Assembly: GCA_947444195.1 (NCBI GenBank)
Contig: CANEZL010000006.1
Span: forward strand, 101,273-165,272
Reading direction: 5' to 3'
From: Methylobacteriaceae bacterium
GTDB taxonomy: Bacteria > Pseudomonadota > Alphaproteobacteria > Rhizobiales > Beijerinckiaceae
Length of the DNA stretch: 64,000 bases
The notes beneath the pieces are model-generated. The model saw only the letters and a program-made list of their open reading frames with translations. It did not search any database and was not told the origin of the DNA. This document shows positions 31,581 through 40,515 of the stretch, one piece after another; within the stretch, counting starts at the first letter, position 1; every line of letters starts with the position of its first letter. A program made the position numbers and the translations under genes.

Positions 31581-32648
31581 ATGAGCACCTTCGAACGCTA
31601 CCTGACCCTCTGGGTCGCCCTCTGCATCGTCGCCGGCATCGCGCTCGGCCACGTCATGCCGGGCTTCTTCCACGCCGTGGGCGCCGCCGAGGTCGCCGAG
31701 GTCAACCTGCCGGTGGCGGTCCTGATCTGGCTCATGGTCGTCCCCATGCTGCTCAGGATCGACTTCGCCGCGCTGCGCCACGTCGGCCGGCACTGGCGCG
31801 GCATCGGCGTGACGCTCTTCATCAACTGGGCGGTGAAGCCCTTCTCGATGGCCGCGCTCGGCTGGCTGTTCATCGGCCACCTGTTCCGGCCCTACCTGCC
31901 CGCCGACCAGATCGACAGCTACATCGCCGGGCTCATCATCCTGGCGGCGGCCCCCTGCACCGCGATGGTGTTCGTGTGGTCGAACCTGACCCGCGGCGAG
32001 CCGCACTTCACCCTGAGCCAGGTGGCGCTCAACGACGCCGTCATGGTGGTGGCCTTCGCGCCCATCGTCGGCCTGCTGCTCGGGCTCTCGGCCATCACCG
32101 TGCCCTGGGGCACGCTGGTGCTCTCGGTGGTGCTCTACATCGTCGTCCCGGTGATCCTCGCGCAGGTCGCGCGGCGGAGCCTCCTCGCCTCGGGCGGGCA
32201 GGCCGCCCTCGACCGGCTGCTCGCCCGGCTCGGACCGGTGTCGCTCGCCGCGCTGCTGGCCACCCTGGTGCTGCTGTTCGGCTTCCAGGGCGGGCAGATC
32301 CTGGCCCAGCCGGCGGTGATCGGCCTGCTGGCGGTACCCATCCTCATCCAGGTCTACCTGAACTCGGGGCTGGCCTACCTCCTGAACCGGGCCGCCGGGG
32401 AGCAGCACTGCGTGGCCGGCCCGTCGGCGCTGATCGGCGCCTCGAACTTCTTCGAGCTCGCGGTGGCCGCCGCCATCAGCCTGTTCGGGTTCGACTCGGG
32501 CGCGGCGCTGGCCACGGTGGTCGGCGTCCTCGTCGAGGTGCCGGTCATGCTCTCGGTCGTGTGGATCGTGAACCGGAGCCGGGGCTGGTACGAGCGCGGG
32601 GCCGGCGGCCGGGATGCGGCGTCCGCGCCGGTGTCCCGCGAGGCCTGA
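31581..32648 (+). CDS. acr3: ACR3-family arsenite efflux permease
   Basis: 355 aa with ten hydrophobic helices. NWAVKPFSMAALGWLF, AAPCTAMVFVWSNLTRGEP (conserved Cys) and GASNFFELAVAAAI are ACR3 hallmarks. It exports As(III) across the inner membrane. Starts 6 bp after arsC, completing arsR-arsC-acr3. Confidence 0.95.
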   Translation: MSTFERYLTLWVALCIVAGIALGHVMPGFFHAVGAAEVAEVNLPVAVLIWLMVVPMLLRIDFAALRHVGRHWRGIGVTLFINWAVKPFSMAALGWLFIGHLFRPYLPADQIDSYIAGLIILAAAPCTAMVFVWSNLTRGEPHFTLSQVALNDAVMVVAFAPIVGLLLGLSAITVPWGTLVLSVVLYIVVPVILAQVARRSLLASGGQAALDRLLARLGPVSLAALLATLVLLFGFQGGQILAQPAVIGLLAVPILIQVYLNSGLAYLLNRAAGEQHCVAGPSALIGASNFFELAVAAAISLFGFDSGAALATVVGVLVEVPVMLSVVWIVNRSRGWYERGAGGRDAASAPVSREA

Positions 32649-32698
32649 AGGGGCCGCGACGCGGACCCCTTCCGCGGAAATGGGCTGGCCTGTTCCGG

Positions 32699-32980
32699 TC
32701 AGACCATGCCGAGCGCCTGCATGTAGAGGTCGAGGATCGCCTCGGCCTCCTGGCGCTCCGCGTGGTCCTGCTTGCGGATGCGCAGGATCTGGCGGATGGC
32801 CTTGGAATCGAAGCCCCGGCCCTTCAACTCGGCGAACACGTCCTTGATGTCGCCCGAGATGCCGGCCTTCTCCTCCTCGAGGCGCTCGATCCGCTCGATG
32901 AACTGCCGCAGCTCGTCGGCGGCCACGCCCTCGGAGGAGGAGACGTCGCCGCCGGCCTTAGGCATCGAATGAGCGTTCAT
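32699..32980 (-). CDS. gapR: GapR-family DNA-binding protein (DUF2312)
   Basis: 93 aa. [20 protein letters not shown] and the C-terminal [25 protein letters not shown] match the Caulobacter GapR family, which binds overtwisted AT-rich DNA ahead of replication and transcription. I chose the ATG at 32980 because GAGG lies 6 nt upstream; in-frame ATGs at 32986 and 32965 also exist. Confidence 0.88.
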   Translation of the reverse strand: MNAHSMPKAGGDVSSSEGVAADELRQFIERIERLEEEKAGISGDIKDVFAELKGRGFDSKAIRQILRIRKQDHAERQEAEAILDLYMQALGMV

Positions 32981-33105
32981 GGGCATCCTCTGACTCGCTG
33001 GGCGGCGGCATCGACGCGCATCGCCCCGTTCCCAATGCATGCGGCGCGGCCGGGCGGACCGGCGCGTCCCTTCCGCAGTGGTAGAACAGCGACGTTACCG
33101 GAAGC

Positions 33106-33420
33106 TTAGGCGCCGTGCGGCCCGGGAGCCGCCTTGGCGAAGGCCGCCTGCTGGTCCGGGCTCGCCTCGGTCTGGTGCAGCGCCTTCCAGGTCTCGTAGG
33201 GCATGCCGTAGACCTGCTCCCGGCTCTCATCCTTCGTGAGCGGCAGGCCGCGCGCGTCGGCCGCGTCCTTCAGCCAGTTCGAGAGGCAGTTCCGGCAGAA
33301 GCCAGCGAGGTTCATGAGGTCGATGTTCTGCACGTCCGTGCGCCCGCGCAGGTGGCCGACGAGGCGGCGGAAGACGGCGGCCTCGAGTTCGGTCTGGGTC
33401 TGCGGGTCGATCTCGGCCAT
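33106..33420 (-). CDS. DUF1244 family protein
   Basis: 104 aa. The conserved core AGFCRNCLSNWLKDAAD and the VYGMPYETWKALHQTEASPDQ block identify the family. Two cysteines three residues apart could bind metal. Function unknown; widespread in proteobacteria. GGAG lies upstream of the ATG. Confidence 0.88.
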   Translation of the reverse strand: MAEIDPQTQTELEAAVFRRLVGHLRGRTDVQNIDLMNLAGFCRNCLSNWLKDAADARGLPLTKDESREQVYGMPYETWKALHQTEASPDQQAAFAKAAPGPHGA

Positions 33421-33479
33421 GGGAAGCTCCGCGCGGATTGAGAAGGGGACGCCTCAGGTCGGCGCTCGCGGCCGTGAGG

Positions 33480-34244
33480 TCAAGCGCGCCCGGCGAGGAG
33501 CGGGCGCAGGACGCGGGCGAAGCGCTCGGCCCATTCCGCCTGCCCCTCGGCGCCCGCGATCAGGTCCTGGCGGATCTCCACCAGCGCGTTGGGCAGGCCC
33601 CGCGCGGTGGCGTGGCGGTCGATCGTGTCGCCGGGCAGGCCGCCGCCGTAGGGTTCGTTGTCGCCCACCGTCAGCCCGGCCGGATCGGCGGCGAGCGCCG
33701 CGATCAGCGGGCGGCTCAGGCGCTCGTCGCGGTCGTAGAGGATGCCGACCTGCCAGGGCCGCGCCACGCCCCGCCAGTAGGGGGTGAAGCTGTGGATCGT
33801 CACGATGGCCGGGGGGCTGCCCGCGGCCTCGGCCGCCGCCACCGCCCCGTCGATCGCCCGGTCGAAGGGCTCGTAGAAGCGCGCGAGGCGCGCCGCCTTG
33901 CCGGCCGCGTCGATGCGGGCGTTGCCCGGCACCACCGCCCCGTCGGACAGGCGCATCACCAGGGTCGGGTCCTCCCGCCCCCGGTTCGGATCGATGATGA
34001 GGCGCGAGAAGCGGGTCAGGATGGCGGGCGCGCCGAGGAGGGCCGCGAGCCCCCGCGTGACGCCCGCCGCGCCGATGTCGTAGGCGATGTGGCGGCCGAA
34101 CTCGGCCTCCGCCACGCCGAGATCGATGTCGGGGGGCACGTGGTTCGAGGCGTGGTCGCAGGCGAGCACGAGGCCGCAGGCGGGATCGCCCGGCAGGATC
34201 TCGACCGGGTGGCAGGGGGCGGCTGGGTCTGCGGGGGCGGTCAC
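33480..34244 (-). CDS. N-formylglutamate amidohydrolase family protein
   Basis: 254 aa. LVLACDHASNHVPPDI (metal and substrate motif), YDIGAAGVTRGLAALL, SRLIIDPNR and IVTIHSFTP are the family's blocks. The classic member, HutG, releases formate from N-formylglutamate at the end of histidine degradation, but no hut genes are nearby, so the real substrate is unknown. GTG 34244 is the best start; the ribosome site is weak. Confidence 0.85.
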   Translation of the reverse strand: MTAPADPAAPCHPVEILPGDPACGLVLACDHASNHVPPDIDLGVAEAEFGRHIAYDIGAAGVTRGLAALLGAPAILTRFSRLIIDPNRGREDPTLVMRLSDGAVVPGNARIDAAGKAARLARFYEPFDRAIDGAVAAAEAAGSPPAIVTIHSFTPYWRGVARPWQVGILYDRDERLSRPLIAALAADPAGLTVGDNEPYGGGLPGDTIDRHATARGLPNALVEIRQDLIAGAEGQAEWAERFARVLRPLLAGRA

Positions 34245-34508
34245 GGGGCCGGATCGTTCCTCGGGCGCGGAAAGGGCGGGCGGAAACGCGCGTGCCCCGC
34301 ACGAAGCTCCCGATCCCGGGCGCCCGCCCTCAGGCCGCGCGGATGCCGCGGGGATTGGCGTGAGAGACACTAAGCCTTGCCGTTGGGGCACGGCTCGGGC
34401 AAGCACGTATCAAGGATCGTGCGCTCACGGCAACAAACGGCCCGTCGCCCCGCGCCCGTCGCGCCGGGCGAGGACCGCACGAGAGGAAACGCCACGAGGA
34501 ACACGCCC

Positions 34509-35816
34509 ATGACCGCCCCCACCGCTCCGGCCGTCCGGCAAGCCCGCGCCCTGCTCGACGCCCTGCTCGGCCAAGCCATCGCCGCCGCCCATCCGGAGAA
34601 GTGCCTCGCGCCGCACCTGCCGCGGCCGCCGTCCGGCCGGCTGATCATCCTGGGGGCCGGCAAGGCCGGGGGCAGCATGGCCGCGGTGGCGAGCCGGTTC
34701 TACCGGGAGGAGCACGGGGTGCCGGAGGCGCGCATCCTCGGCCTCGCCGTCGCCCGCCACGGCTACGGCGAGGCGGCGCCGGGCATCCGCATGGTCGAGG
34801 CGGGGCACCCGGTGCCCGACGAGGCCGGGATCGCCGCGACCCGGGAGGCGCTGCGCATCGCCTCGGAGGCCGGGCCGGAGGACGAGGTGCTGGTGCTCCT
34901 CTCCGGCGGCGGCTCGGCCAACTGGATCGCGCCGGCCGGCGACCTGACGCTGTCCGAGAAGCAGGCCATCACCCGCGCCCTCCTGCGCTCCGGCGCGCCC
35001 ATCGGCGAGATCAACACGGTGCGCAAGCACCTCTCGCGCATCAAGGGCGGGCGCCTCGCGGTGGCCGCCCGCAACGCCCGCTCGCTCCTGACGCTCGCGA
35101 TCTCCGACGTGCCCTTCGACGATCCGGCGGTGATCGCCTCGGGTCCGACCGTGCCCGATCCCTCGACCCTGGAGCAGGCCCGCGCCATCTGCGAGCGCCG
35201 CGGCATCCCGCTCCCCGAGGCGGCCCGGCGCCTGCTGGACGATCCCGGGAACGAGACCCCGAAGGCGGGCGACCCCGCTTTCGCGCGGGCCGCGTACCGC
35301 ATCATCGCCCGCCCCATCGACGCGCTGGAGGCGGCCCGCGCCGGGGCGATCGCGGCCGGCTACGAGCCGGTGATGCTCGGGGCCGATCTCGAGGGCGAGG
35401 CCCGCGAGGTCGCGGCCGAGCACGCGGACCTCGCGCGCAAGGCGAAGGCCGAGGGGCGGCGGGTCGCCCTGATCTCGGGGGGCGAACTCACCGTCACCAT
35501 CCGCGGGGAGGGCCATGGCGGTCCGAACCAGGAATACGCCCTGGCGCTCGCCATCGCGCTGGACGGCGAGGCCGGCATCCGCGGCATCGCCGCCGACACC
35601 GACGGCACCGATGGCGGGCGCGGCGAGGCGACGGACCCCGCCGGCGGCCTCGTGGACGAGACGACCCTGGCGCGCGCCCGCGCCGCCGGCCTCGATCCGG
35701 CCGCGATGCTCGCCGACAACGATTCCACCCGCTTCTTCGAGACCATCGGCGATCTCGTCCGCCCAGGCCCCACCCGCACCAATGTCAACGATTGCCGCAT
35801 CATCCTCGTCGGCTGA
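34509..35816 (+). CDS. gck: Glycerate 2-kinase (MOFRL family)
   Basis: 435 aa. LIILGAGKAGGSMAAVA and LVLLSGGGSANWIAP form the N-terminal nucleotide region, and the C-terminal MOFRL domain contains GGPNQEYALALAIAL and ADTDGTDG. It phosphorylates D-glycerate to 2-phosphoglycerate, an essential step of the serine cycle in methylotrophs. GAGGA lies 8 nt before the ATG. The stop region overlaps the next gene. Confidence 0.92.
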   Translation: MTAPTAPAVRQARALLDALLGQAIAAAHPEKCLAPHLPRPPSGRLIILGAGKAGGSMAAVASRFYREEHGVPEARILGLAVARHGYGEAAPGIRMVEAGHPVPDEAGIAATREALRIASEAGPEDEVLVLLSGGGSANWIAPAGDLTLSEKQAITRALLRSGAPIGEINTVRKHLSRIKGGRLAVAARNARSLLTLAISDVPFDDPAVIASGPTVPDPSTLEQARAICERRGIPLPEAARRLLDDPGNETPKAGDPAFARAAYRIIARPIDALEAARAGAIAAGYEPVMLGADLEGEAREVAAEHADLARKAKAEGRRVALISGGELTVTIRGEGHGGPNQEYALALAIALDGEAGIRGIAADTDGTDGGRGEATDPAGGLVDETTLARARAAGLDPAAMLADNDSTRFFETIGDLVRPGPTRTNVNDCRIILVG

Positions 35817-36261
35817 TCTCCCCCAGAGCCTGCGCCGCGGATGCGCGGCGCTGCTCCTCGGGGCGGCGGCCCTTCTCGCCGCCGCCCCGGCTCGCGCCGA
35901 TCTGCGCCTGTGCAACCTGACGCCGAGCAAGGTCGGCATCGCGCTGGGCTACCGCGATCCGCAAGGGTGGGTGACGGAGGGCTGGTGGGACCTCGCGCCC
36001 AAGGGCTGCGAGACCCTGCTGCGCGGGGCGCTGGCTGCGCGCTTCTACTACGTCTTCGCCGTGGACTACACGCGCGGCGGCGAGTGGAGCGGGCGCTCGA
36101 TGATGTGCACCCGCGACGCCGAGTTCACCATCCGCGGCGTCGAGGATTGCCTCGCCCGCGGCTTCGACCGCAACGGCTTCTTCGAGGTCGACACCGGCGA
36201 GCAGAAGAGCTGGACGATCCAGCTCACCGATCCGAACCAGCCGGTGGCGCCTCAGCCTTAG
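35782..36261 (+). CDS. Exported DUF1036 protein
   Basis: 159 aa. The signal peptide LRRGCAALLLGAAALLAAAPARA is followed by LRLCNLTPSKVGIALGYRD and the GWWDLAPKGCETLL block of DUF1036, a small periplasmic family of alphaproteobacteria. Four mature-region cysteines could pair. The ATG lies inside the glycerate kinase gene (35-nt overlap), which suggests coupling. Function unknown. Confidence 0.86.
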   Translation: MSTIAASSSSADLPQSLRRGCAALLLGAAALLAAAPARADLRLCNLTPSKVGIALGYRDPQGWVTEGWWDLAPKGCETLLRGALAARFYYVFAVDYTRGGEWSGRSMMCTRDAEFTIRGVEDCLARGFDRNGFFEVDTGEQKSWTIQLTDPNQPVAPQP

Positions 36262-36304
36262 CGCTCTCCGCCGAAGTGGATACCGGTTCGGCGCAAGAGA
36301 GCGC
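36261..36304. repeat. Rhizobiales intergenic palindrome / terminator
   Basis: Outer stem GCGCTCT / AGAGCGC and inner GCCGAA / TTCGGC enclose the AAGTGGATACCGG core of the widespread alphaproteobacterial repeat. It lies between the convergent DUF1036 and sulP genes and probably serves as a terminator. Confidence 0.7.
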
Positions 36305-36327
36305 GTCAGAACAAGAGCTTGGAGCCC

Positions 36328-37806
36328 TCAATGGCCCGCGCCGCCCAGTGCTGCGCCCGGCTTGTCGTGGGTGCCGAGGCGCTCCACCAGGGTGGCGGTG
36401 GCCGCGTTCATGCCCGCGACCTCCACCGGGATGCCGTGACGGCGGAACTTCAGCACCACCCGGTCGAGGGCGTTGACGCCGGTGATGTCCCAGAAATGGG
36501 CAGCCGAGAGGTCGATCACCACGCCCTTGAGATCCCCCTCGCGGAAGTCGAAGGCGGCGTGGAAGGCCTCCGCCGTGGCGAAGAAGATCTGTCCCGTCAC
36601 CGCGTAGGTGCGCTGCGCCCCGTCGCGGCTGGAGGCGACGGCGAAGAACTTCGTGACCTTGTGGGCGAAGAACAGGCCGCTGAGGACCACGCCGAACAGC
36701 ACGCCCTTGGCGAGGTCGTGGGTGGCCACCACCACCGCGACGGTGCCGAGCATGACGGCGCTCGACGCGCGCGGATGCGTGACGAGGTTCCGGATCGAGC
36801 GCCACTGGAAGGTGTTGAGGGAGACCATGATCATCACCGCCACCAGCGCCGCCATCGGGATGCGGGCGACGTAGGGGCCGAGCACCACGATCAGGAAGAG
36901 CAGGAAGGCGCCCGCCCACAGGGTCGAGAGCCGGCCCCGGCCCCCCGAGGAGACGTTGATCACCGATTGGCCGATCATCGCGCAGCCGGCCATGCCGCCG
37001 AGGAAGCCGGAGGCGATGTTGGCCGCGCCCTGCCCCGCGCATTCGCGGTTCTTGTCCGAGCCCGTATCGGTCATCTCGTCGACGATGGCCGCGGTCATCA
37101 GGCTCTCCAAGAGCCCGACCATGGCGATGGTGAGGGCGGTGGGCAGGATGATCCGCAGGGTCTCCAGGGTGAACGGCACCTGCGGCAGGGCGATCCAGGG
37201 CAACTCGCTCGGCAGCGCGCCCATGTCGCCCACCGTGCGGATGTCGAAGCCGAACGTCACCGAGACGGCGGTGAGCAGGACGATGGCCACCAGCGGCGGC
37301 GGCACCGCCTTCGTCAGGTACGGCAGGCCGTAGATGATCGCGAGGCCGGCCGCGGTCATGGTGTAGACCGTGCTCCCCCGCCCGATCAGTTCGGGCATCT
37401 GCGCCATGAAGATCAGGATGGCGAGTGCGTTGACGAAGCCGGTGACCACCGAGCGCGAGACGAAGCGCATCAGGTCGCCGAGCCGCAGGAGGCTCGCGGC
37501 GATCTGGATCAGGCCGGTGAGGATGGTGGCGGCGAACAGGTAGCCGACGCCGTGATCCTTCACGAGGCCGGTCATCAGCAGCGCGGTGGCCCCCGTGGCG
37601 GCCGAGATCATGGCCGGGCGCCCGCCCGCGAAGGCGGTGACGACGGCGATGCAGAAGGAGGCGTAGAGGCCGACCTTCGGGTCGACGCCGGCGATGATGG
37701 AGAAGGCGATGGCCTCGGGGATGAGTGCCAGCGCCACGACCGTGCCGGCCATGAGCTCGCGCGTGACGTTGGGAGCCCACTCGCTCCGCAGACGGATCAG
37801 ATCCAT
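36328..37806 (-). CDS. SulP-family anion transporter with STAS domain
   Basis: 492 aa. About ten membrane helices, with [24 protein letters not shown] (conserved SLC26A/SulP phytochelatin-like motif) at the N-terminus and [16 protein letters not shown] later. A C-terminal STAS domain ([20 protein letters not shown]) covers about 385-480. It could carry sulfate or bicarbonate; the ion is not decidable here. ATG 37806 was chosen as the first Met before the conserved LRSEW segment. Its upstream region is the one next to the transposon end. Confidence 0.9.
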   Translation of the reverse strand: MDLIRLRSEWAPNVTRELMAGTVVALALIPEAIAFSIIAGVDPKVGLYASFCIAVVTAFAGGRPAMISAATGATALLMTGLVKDHGVGYLFAATILTGLIQIAASLLRLGDLMRFVSRSVVTGFVNALAILIFMAQMPELIGRGSTVYTMTAAGLAIIYGLPYLTKAVPPPLVAIVLLTAVSVTFGFDIRTVGDMGALPSELPWIALPQVPFTLETLRIILPTALTIAMVGLLESLMTAAIVDEMTDTGSDKNRECAGQGAANIASGFLGGMAGCAMIGQSVINVSSGGRGRLSTLWAGAFLLFLIVVLGPYVARIPMAALVAVMIMVSLNTFQWRSIRNLVTHPRASSAVMLGTVAVVVATHDLAKGVLFGVVLSGLFFAHKVTKFFAVASSRDGAQRTYAVTGQIFFATAEAFHAAFDFREGDLKGVVIDLSAAHFWDITGVNALDRVVLKFRRHGIPVEVAGMNAATATLVERLGTHDKPGAALGGAGH

Positions 37807-38178
37807 GATGTTTCCGATGTTCCTCGAGGCCCGCGGGCGCTCGGGCCCGGGGCGCGCAACAGGGCCGGCCGGCCTCCTCGGAGGACCACGGCGCAGGCAC
37901 CACGATTTGCGTTGTCCGGCGGATCGGCGGCCGGAAGAGCCACCCGGAGTCTCACCGGGTCCCATCTCGTGAGAGCGGCTTTAGCGCCTCGGATGCTGCG
38001 GCGCAATGTAAGGCGCGCCACGCTCAAGGCCGCCGAGGCCTATCTCACATCCGCTTCGCTTCGGTACTCGGAGGGACGCTTGTCCCCTCCCCCTTGCAGC
38101 GAGGATGTTCACACATCGCTGGGGGAGGCCCTCCCGCTCAATCGTTTACCGGGAAAAGGCATCGGGACTCGACGCGCG

Positions 38179-38354
38179 CTCCCTCCCCCCTTTGCGGGGG
38201 AGGGTGGCCCTCGCGTCTGCGAGGGTCGGGAGAGGGGAGCAACGGTGCAGGATAGCGCTCGGCCTCGACGCTGCGCCTCTGCCGGAAGCCGGGTTCCCCT
38301 CTCCCGCCTCGCTTCGCTCGGCACCCTCCCCCGCTTCAGGGGGAGGGAGGGCGC
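38179..38354. repeat. Long extragenic palindrome, copy 2
   Basis: Inverted relative to the copy at 17425-17600: it shares the arm CCCTCCCCCCTTTGCGGGGG, the GGGAGAGGGGAGCAACGGTG middle, and CTCCCGCCTCGCTTCGCTCG. It ends about 70 bp before the first repeat of the transposon end. Confidence 0.75.
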
Positions 38355-38426
38355 GGCCCCACGCGTTGGGCGAATCCGGTAGCCCTTGTGGGAGGAGAGG
38401 CCCGCCTGCGACGGGATCGGTCTGCC

Positions 38427-38560
38427 TGTACCCATAACCGCCGACAGGGTGGCTTTGAAAAAGCGAGGAAATTTTTGGTCTGTACCCAAAATGGCCGCTG
38501 ACCCTGTACCTAATTCCGTCGGGTGACGCGTTAATTTATACCCTAATGCGTCGGGCTCCT
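38427..38560. repeat. Candidate Tn7-like transposon left end: four TnsB-type sites
   Basis: Four directly repeated units of about 21 bp start near 38427, 38481, 38505 and 38537, each of the form TGTACCY-A-rich-GYCG (the last is TATACC). They lie in the most AT-rich part of the neighbourhood, just outside the transposition genes. The first unit begins with TGT, as Tn7-like ends usually do. Spacings are 54, 24 and 32 bp. The exact tip and the target duplication are not proven. Confidence 0.6.
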
Positions 38561-38592
38561 GCCCACGCAGGTCATCTCCGTGCATCCTTGGC

Positions 38593-40515
38593 TCATCCGG
38601 ACCGCTTGGCGGGCCGTCTCTTCCGTAATGCCCGGTGTGCCCGCGCGTCCTCCGAATTTGTCAATGCTTCCTCTACCTCCCGATACCGGTAGACCTCCAC
38701 GAAGTGCCCCCTGGGGATTGGGGCGTGGCGTACGCCCACCTTCTTGACGATTTGCCTCGTTACTGGGCGTGATAGGTCGTACCGCTCAGCGAGATGGCGG
38801 ATCGTGCCGTACTCCCCGCAGAACCGCGCGAAGTCGTCGTTGCGCATCCACCACTGCTTGTTCGTGCGTCCAAGGACCTGGGTGGCCGGGACGAGGCCGG
38901 CCTTCACCAAGCCGCGAAAACCCCAGTAACTGATGCCGAACCGCTTGGCGGCCACGTCGAGCAGCATGCTGTCCGCGGGCTGGCCGTGGAGCGCGAGCAG
39001 ATCGCCGACGGATACCAGGACGCCATGCAAGCCCGGCGTCCCCTGTAGCCTTCCGCGTGGGCGGATGCGGCCATCCAGGAGAAGCGGCATCAAGCGGTCC
39101 ATACCGATCTTCGCCTTGAAGGACGCTGAGGGAATGCCGGCCTCGTCGCCCGCGGGAGCCGCTCGTTCCGGTGCATCGCCGGCCAGCCGGTTCACCAGGG
39201 AGGCGAGTTCGCGTCGCGAGTAGGCCCTGTCACGCCGGCTCGCCATGAGCGGCCCCCTGACAACGATCAGGCCGGCGTCGACCAATCGCTCGAAGGCCGG
39301 GACGCTGATCCCCAACAAGCGGGCGGCGTGCCGCTGGCTCAGCGTGTCGAAGAGAAGCTCGCGCATCTTCGACACCGCTTCGCCGTCGAGAAGCAGCCGC
39401 GACAGCGGCGTGCTGTCCGATGGAACCAAGCCGTGCAGCTTCGCGATCTCGAAATACTTCGGTCGGGCAATCCTCGCCTCCAGTGCCGCCGCCGTGAGCG
39501 TGAGGCCTGATTGGCCGGCCTGCCTGGTCTTGTCGGCGTGGTCGCGCACGACTTCGCGCATGGGATCGAGCGATGGTTCGTTCGAGCTGACGAGCCACCT
39601 CGACAACGCGCCGTAGGCGGTCCTGGCGGACAGATCCCGCCTGTCACGGGCCGGCAGGTCAGCGACCATGCGATCCAAAAGCGCCTCGACGGAGCGTGGC
39701 CAGTCCGCAAGCAACTCCAACCCCCGGCACCGAGCGGCTGCCGCCGATTGCCGGTCGGCCTTCCTCAGGTCTAGGCGCTGCCCGTGGTCGGCGATCCAGC
39801 CGACGTAGAACGCGGCCCGGACCGCCACGTCCAGCGGCATGGGATCGAGAACCGCGAACGGGGTCGGCGTACACCCCCCGAGGCGTCCGACGACGTATCG
39901 GTCCAGCGCGCAATCGGTCGGGGCGCGGTCTGCCGGAACCGCCCTCGTCAGGTCCCCCCCGCATCGGCAACGCCATGGCCAGGGATCGTTCGCGTTCAAG
40001 GACCGGCCACAGATTGGGCAGGTACCCAAGAGTTCGCAGCTGTGGATCGGGCAATTGTCGATGAGCTTCACGTCCCACCAGGCGCGGCGGTAAGGCCGGA
40101 AGGGACGCGGGCCGTCGGCCGTGACGGTGCCCTTCAGGTCGGACCTCAGGCAGTGCGGGCAGTAGCGTCGCTTCTCGGGAGCCCACGATCGGCTCAGCAA
40201 CGTCTCCCCGGCGAGGGCGACTGGGCCGTTGTCGGCAGACTTCACTGCCGTGTGGGCCTCTACGTCCGCGTCGCGTAACCCAGCGAGGTTCTTCACCGCC
40301 TCGATCCGGCGGCCGCTCAGGACCTCGCCAAAGTAACGGAGCCCCACCTCCGTGCCGAAGGCCCGGCAGGAAGAGTGCTCGTCGTTCCTGGCCGCCAGGC
40401 GGCCGAAGAGGGAGTATGCCGGTTCCGGCCGATACCGCACGCGCAACGCGCGGGCCTCGAACTCCTCATCCCGTTTCGGCGGCACCCGAACGGGGGCGAA
40501 AGGTTCTCTCGACAC
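38593..40515 (-). CDS. tniQ: TniQ/TnsD-family target selection protein (second copy)
   Basis: About 640 aa. The N-terminal TniQ domain (RYRPEPAYSLFGRLAARN) is followed by a zinc-binding set: Cys119, Cys122, Cys155, His158, Cys166 and Cys169, with WWDVKLIDNCPIHS. The long C-terminal half has several helix-turn-helix-like stretches (QRHAARLLGISVPAFERLVDAG, LDVAAKRFGISYWGFRGLVKAG). TniQ proteins pick the target site and pass it to TnsC. Start uncertain: GTG 40515 or GTG 40485, both overlapping the end of the first tniQ. Last gene before the left end. Confidence 0.82.
   Translation of the reverse strand: MSREPFAPVRVPPKRDEEFEARALRVRYRPEPAYSLFGRLAARNDEHSSCRAFGTEVGLRYFGEVLSGRRIEAVKNLAGLRDADVEAHTAVKSADNGPVALAGETLLSRSWAPEKRRYCPHCLRSDLKGTVTADGPRPFRPYRRAWWDVKLIDNCPIHSCELLGTCPICGRSLNANDPWPWRCRCGGDLTRAVPADRAPTDCALDRYVVGRLGGCTPTPFAVLDPMPLDVAVRAAFYVGWIADHGQRLDLRKADRQSAAAARCRGLELLADWPRSVEALLDRMVADLPARDRRDLSARTAYGALSRWLVSSNEPSLDPMREVVRDHADKTRQAGQSGLTLTAAALEARIARPKYFEIAKLHGLVPSDSTPLSRLLLDGEAVSKMRELLFDTLSQRHAARLLGISVPAFERLVDAGLIVVRGPLMASRRDRAYSRRELASLVNRLAGDAPERAAPAGDEAGIPSASFKAKIGMDRLMPLLLDGRIRPRGRLQGTPGLHGVLVSVGDLLALHGQPADSMLLDVAAKRFGISYWGFRGLVKAGLVPATQVLGRTNKQWWMRNDDFARFCGEYGTIRHLAERYDLSRPVTRQIVKKVGVRHAPIPRGHFVEVYRYREVEEALTNSEDARAHRALRKRRPAKRSG

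Larger units (their letters stand above)
37807..38592. other. Gap between sulP and tniQ2
   Basis: No credible gene. It holds the sulP promoter region, a long extragenic palindrome (38179-38354), and the AT-rich repeat array at 38427-38560 interpreted as a transposon end. Confidence 0.6.
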
